Part shown: piece after piece, positions 60,339-62,691 of the stretch
Layout: each line of letters begins with the position of its first letter
Position numbering within the stretch: position 1 is the first letter of the stretch
Assembly (NCBI GenBank): GCA_002507545.1
Contig: DAVR01000033.1
Coordinates: 1,195 to 63,885 of the forward strand
Length of the DNA stretch: 62,691 nucleotides
Direction of reading: 5' to 3'
Source: Archaeoglobus sp. UBA230
GTDB taxonomy: Archaea; Halobacteriota; Archaeoglobi; Archaeoglobales; Archaeoglobaceae
Notes under the pieces: generated by a model
Seen by the model: only the letters and a program-made list of their open reading frames with translations
Told to the model about the DNA's origin: nothing
The model's database searches: none
Made by a program: the position numbers and the translations under genes

Positions 60339-60986
60339 TCACCTCAGAATAAAGCTCATAAAGTCTCCAGAATAGGCTTTGAGTGGCCCTCTCTCTCTGT
60401 TACTTCCCTCCCAAACTGCGAATGCAATACCAGTGTCCTTAGGAGGTGTTAAGTCGGCAAACTCCACGCCATCAGCGGTGGCAGGTCTTGCGAAAACAAC
60501 AATCCACGTAGTGCCGACGTAGTCCCATAAACACCTTAAACCACTAATTTCAGGCCTTCTACGTTGAGTAGTTCCAAGACCCTTGCTTATCACATCGTAG
60601 AACCTTCCGTCCGCCCTCCAGTACCAGACGTTTACGGGGGAATCCTGTGAACCCATAGTCATAACCGATGCTTCCGGTTTAATGGGGAACATAACCCCAC
60701 AGGCATCAACGAAGTCGCGATAGTTCTCTATTCTGTCATTCCTAATTGCATCTTCCCATTCAAGCCTTATGGCTACCATTTCTCCATCTGTAATAACGTT
60801 AACTCTGATTTCTCGAACCTTACCAATCCGGGTTTCAGGTATGGTTTCCCGCACATACTTCGATGTCGTTACAGCCTTCGTTGGAACTGGTTGAAGTGGT
60901 ATTGTATACTGGCTGCACTCATCCCACAAAGGGGAGGTTGGGTGGTAGTAATTTTCAACGGAAGCAACTCTATTCGCTTCTATCAT
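60339..60986 (-). CDS. Heme-binding gamma subunit, ethylbenzene dehydrogenase type (EB_dh)
   Basis: The 215-residue protein matches the EB_dh heme b domain of EbdC, DdhC, SerC and ClrC. Diagnostic segments are MVAIRLEWEDAIRNDR near residue 78, FVDACGVMFPI, TMGSQDSPVNVWYWRADG (candidate Met axial ligand), WIVVFARPATADG and GIAFAVWEGSNRERGPLKAYS. There is no signal peptide, unlike most relatives. ATG 60986 follows a strong GGGAGGAA and overlaps the alpha gene by 17 bases. It passes electrons from the molybdenum subunit chain to the membrane. Confidence 0.88.
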   Translation of the reverse strand: MIEANRVASVENYYHPTSPLWDECSQYTIPLQPVPTKAVTTSKYVRETIPETRIGKVREIRVNVITDGEMVAIRLEWEDAIRNDRIENYRDFVDACGVMFPIKPEASVMTMGSQDSPVNVWYWRADGRFYDVISKGLGTTQRRRPEISGLRCLWDYVGTTWIVVFARPATADGVEFADLTPPKDTGIAFAVWEGSNRERGPLKAYSGDFMSFILR

Positions 60987-62691
60987 TTTCCTCCCTCCAA
61001 GGCTCAAAATTCACGTAAACATGCCTATCCACCTGAAGGGGTTGCCAGTTTGCTGTCCAGTAGTTGAGATGACCATAATTAGCGAAGTGAAGGGGTTTCA
61101 CTATGCCGGGAATTATATGGTCGTAGCTCTTCCAGTTCTTGTACTGATGCGGATCCCAGGCGTGGTAGATTATCAGCTGTCCCCTCTCGGGCAGGGCGCT
61201 TAGCTTTGCCTGAACCACGAACTCTCCAAAATCATTGAAAACCCTGACGTAATCCCCGTCCTTCACACCCTTTGCCCATGCATCCAGTTCGTTTATGAAG
61301 ATAAAGGGTTCACCTCGATGAGTCTGTGCCATCAGCTCATTTGTGACGGTTGAAGCGTGGATACTCCACCTAAGATGTCCGCTGTCCATCCTGAAGGGAT
61401 ATTTCTCCGGATTACCACCGTGTTTTGGAGGGTTTTTGTGGCACGGCAACTCCTCTCCCGCTTCGATGAACCAGTCGTGGTCAATGTAGAACTGAGCTCT
61501 GCCAGTGAGGGTGGGATAGGGAATCTTGTCCTCAACATGGTTTCTCAGAGCTATCACTGGCTTATCTGGTTCGACCTTCGTTGCCATGTTCAAGCCCTCT
61601 GCAGACCTTCCGAGGCTGTGATACTTCACGAAACCCCTATTTCTGATCTTCTCAAGGTTCTCTTCGGAAGAGAAAATCCCAGATTCCTTGCAGTGCTCCA
61701 CAATATCTTCAGTCGGCGTCTCGACATCCTCTGGAGAGTATCTGCCATTTGCCGTTAACATCTCTAATACGTCCTGAAATCTTCTTTTTATGCCAATAAC
61801 AGGAAGCAATTCCTCTGGAAGCTCCTCTATCTCAACACCAGTTAATTCTATGAATTTTTCAGTTGTTATTCCGTGTGGAACATAGTATTCTTCGATTCCC
61901 CTTTCCTTAGCCTTCTCCACGATCTTTTCTGCAAGTTTGAGCGTTATTTCCCACTCATTTTTCGATTCGTAGAGAGGATCAATAGCTTTATCGCTGAAGG
62001 CCCAGAACCTTACGAAGGATGTTGTCAGCAGGTGAAAGTGCATTTTTTCGTAAAAGAAGGCTGCTGGAAGAACAATGTCTGAGTAAAGAGCTGTTGTTGA
62101 CCATCTTGAATCAACAGTAACAATAAGGTCAAGTTTTGGCCAGAGATGGCTCAGCATCGTCCTGGTTCCACCCCTTGTGCGTCTGAGGGTATTGTTTGCC
62201 ATCACAATCAAAACTCTCGGTTCTACATCCTCACGAGGCCTGTCCAGATTCCACCACCAACCCTTTTCCAGAGCTTCTTTCAGATACTCGCCAATTTTCC
62301 TCGGAATTCCAGCCGAACTCAAGTCCATTTCATCCCATACTTTCCTGTAGCCGCAGTGGTAATACCAGTAGAAGGCTGGAGGAACCGTCGTCATCCCAAG
62401 TTTGGCTATGAGCATCTGAGTTCTGATGGCTATCTCCTCCTCAGTTGCTTTTCTTCCTATTATCATCTCCGTAATTGGCTCGAATCCGGTCTCTTCTCCA
62501 GAATAGGGATTGGCAGTAGCAGAGACTGTGCACCAACCTGTTACTCCTGTTCCTTCCTTACCCCAGTTTCCTGTCAGAGCTAAAAGCAAGCACACAGACC
62601 TCTCTACCAAATCACCATGAAAGGTCTTGCAGGTGCTGAAACCGAGCATGACGTGTGTTTTCCTCCTTCCAACTTTCCTCGCCAGCATCCT
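60970..62691 (-). CDS. Type II DMSO-reductase-family molybdoenzyme alpha subunit (partial)
   Basis: This C-terminal part of at least 573 residues runs off the window end. It includes THVMLGFSTCKTFHGDLVERSVCLLLALTGNWGKEG, the cofactor segments RVLIVMANNTLRRTRGG, DLIVTVDSRWSTTALYSDIVLPAAFFYEK and the C-terminal molybdopterin-binding domain WSIHASTVTNELMAQTHRGEPFIFIN. The YxxxD molybdenum ligand, the FS0 cluster and any Tat signal lie beyond the end. The type II class includes nitrate reductase, ethylbenzene, dimethyl sulfide and selenate/chlorate enzymes. Given the EB_dh-type gamma subunit next to it, a hydroxylase or reductase of that subgroup is likely, but the substrate is unknown. Confidence 0.9.
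   Translation of the reverse strand, partial: RMLARKVGRRKTHVMLGFSTCKTFHGDLVERSVCLLLALTGNWGKEGTGVTGWCTVSATANPYSGEETGFEPITEMIIGRKATEEEIAIRTQMLIAKLGMTTVPPAFYWYYHCGYRKVWDEMDLSSAGIPRKIGEYLKEALEKGWWWNLDRPREDVEPRVLIVMANNTLRRTRGGTRTMLSHLWPKLDLIVTVDSRWSTTALYSDIVLPAAFFYEKMHFHLLTTSFVRFWAFSDKAIDPLYESKNEWEITLKLAEKIVEKAKERGIEEYYVPHGITTEKFIELTGVEIEELPEELLPVIGIKRRFQDVLEMLTANGRYSPEDVETPTEDIVEHCKESGIFSSEENLEKIRNRGFVKYHSLGRSAEGLNMATKVEPDKPVIALRNHVEDKIPYPTLTGRAQFYIDHDWFIEAGEELPCHKNPPKHGGNPEKYPFRMDSGHLRWSIHASTVTNELMAQTHRGEPFIFINELDAWAKGVKDGDYVRVFNDFGEFVVQAKLSALPERGQLIIYHAWDPHQYKNWKSYDHIIPGIVKPLHFANYGHLNYWTANWQPLQVDRHVYVNFEPWREENDRSE

Noticed and set aside
60970..62691. Calling the alpha subunit nitrate reductase (narG) or ethylbenzene dehydrogenase (ebdA)
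   Set aside because: The diagnostic N-terminal part lies outside the window, and the C-terminal half does not separate these enzymes.

Overview
The window is archaeal and reads as a member of the Archaeoglobales (Archaeoglobus, Ferroglobus or Geoglobus type; the genus cannot be fixed from sequence alone). The evidence is S6e, L37e, L11, Spt5, SecE, Nop10, aIF2-alpha, MCM, a Cgi121-type KEOPS subunit, GHMP-type shikimate kinase, aCPSF and Lsm proteins, together with gyrB, ftsZ, succinate dehydrogenase and a bacterial-type glycerol-3-phosphate operon. Genes are packed tightly, often with 4-base ATGA overlaps, and several convergent pairs overlap at their 3' ends.

Region by region: 1-12 kb is core information processing and housekeeping (tRNA-Val, an intron-containing tRNA-Leu, S6e, MCM, a KaiC-like/KEOPS/shikimate kinase operon, a PAC2 protein/Nop10/aIF2-alpha operon, a PyrK-like reductase). 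12-17 kb is more accessory: an AT-rich UbiA prenyltransferase with a mini-ORF leader, a KaiC/roadblock/FIST-like signalling module, an HTH regulator and an FMN hydroxy-acid dehydrogenase. A 790-base AT-rich non-coding block full of dyads precedes gyrB at 17.96 kb. 18-28 kb holds gyrB, an E1-like protein, aCPSF2, phosphoesterase, metallo-hydrolase, ftsZ-secE-spt5-rpl11, a GPN GTPase and an orphan amino-acid ABC ATPase. 28.6-31.8 kb is sdhABCD. 31.8-37.3 kb is an accessory island: a decayed secreted-protein pseudogene, a DUF333 surface protein and a 999-residue secreted papain-like protease with thrombospondin-3 and FG-GAP repeats. 37.3-48.5 kb has RtcB, membrane proteins, the gpsA-to-glpK glycerol operon, purF, L37e, Lsm and tRNA-Gly.

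48.5-62.7 kb, all read on the minus strand apart from one tiny ORF, holds two catabolic blocks. One is a seven-gene operon for a branched-chain-type ABC importer (livKHMGF) followed by two class III CoA-transferases, which suggests uptake and CoA activation of an organic acid. The other is an operon for a type II DMSO-reductase-family molybdoenzyme (alpha subunit cut by the window end), an ethylbenzene-dehydrogenase-type heme gamma subunit, a cytochrome-b-like protein, a cupredoxin/NapH-like iron-sulfur membrane protein, a COX2-like protein without copper ligands and two further small proteins. The combination in this last operon is the best candidate here for an undescribed system: a membrane redox module probably feeding or draining the quinone pool that sdhABCD also uses.
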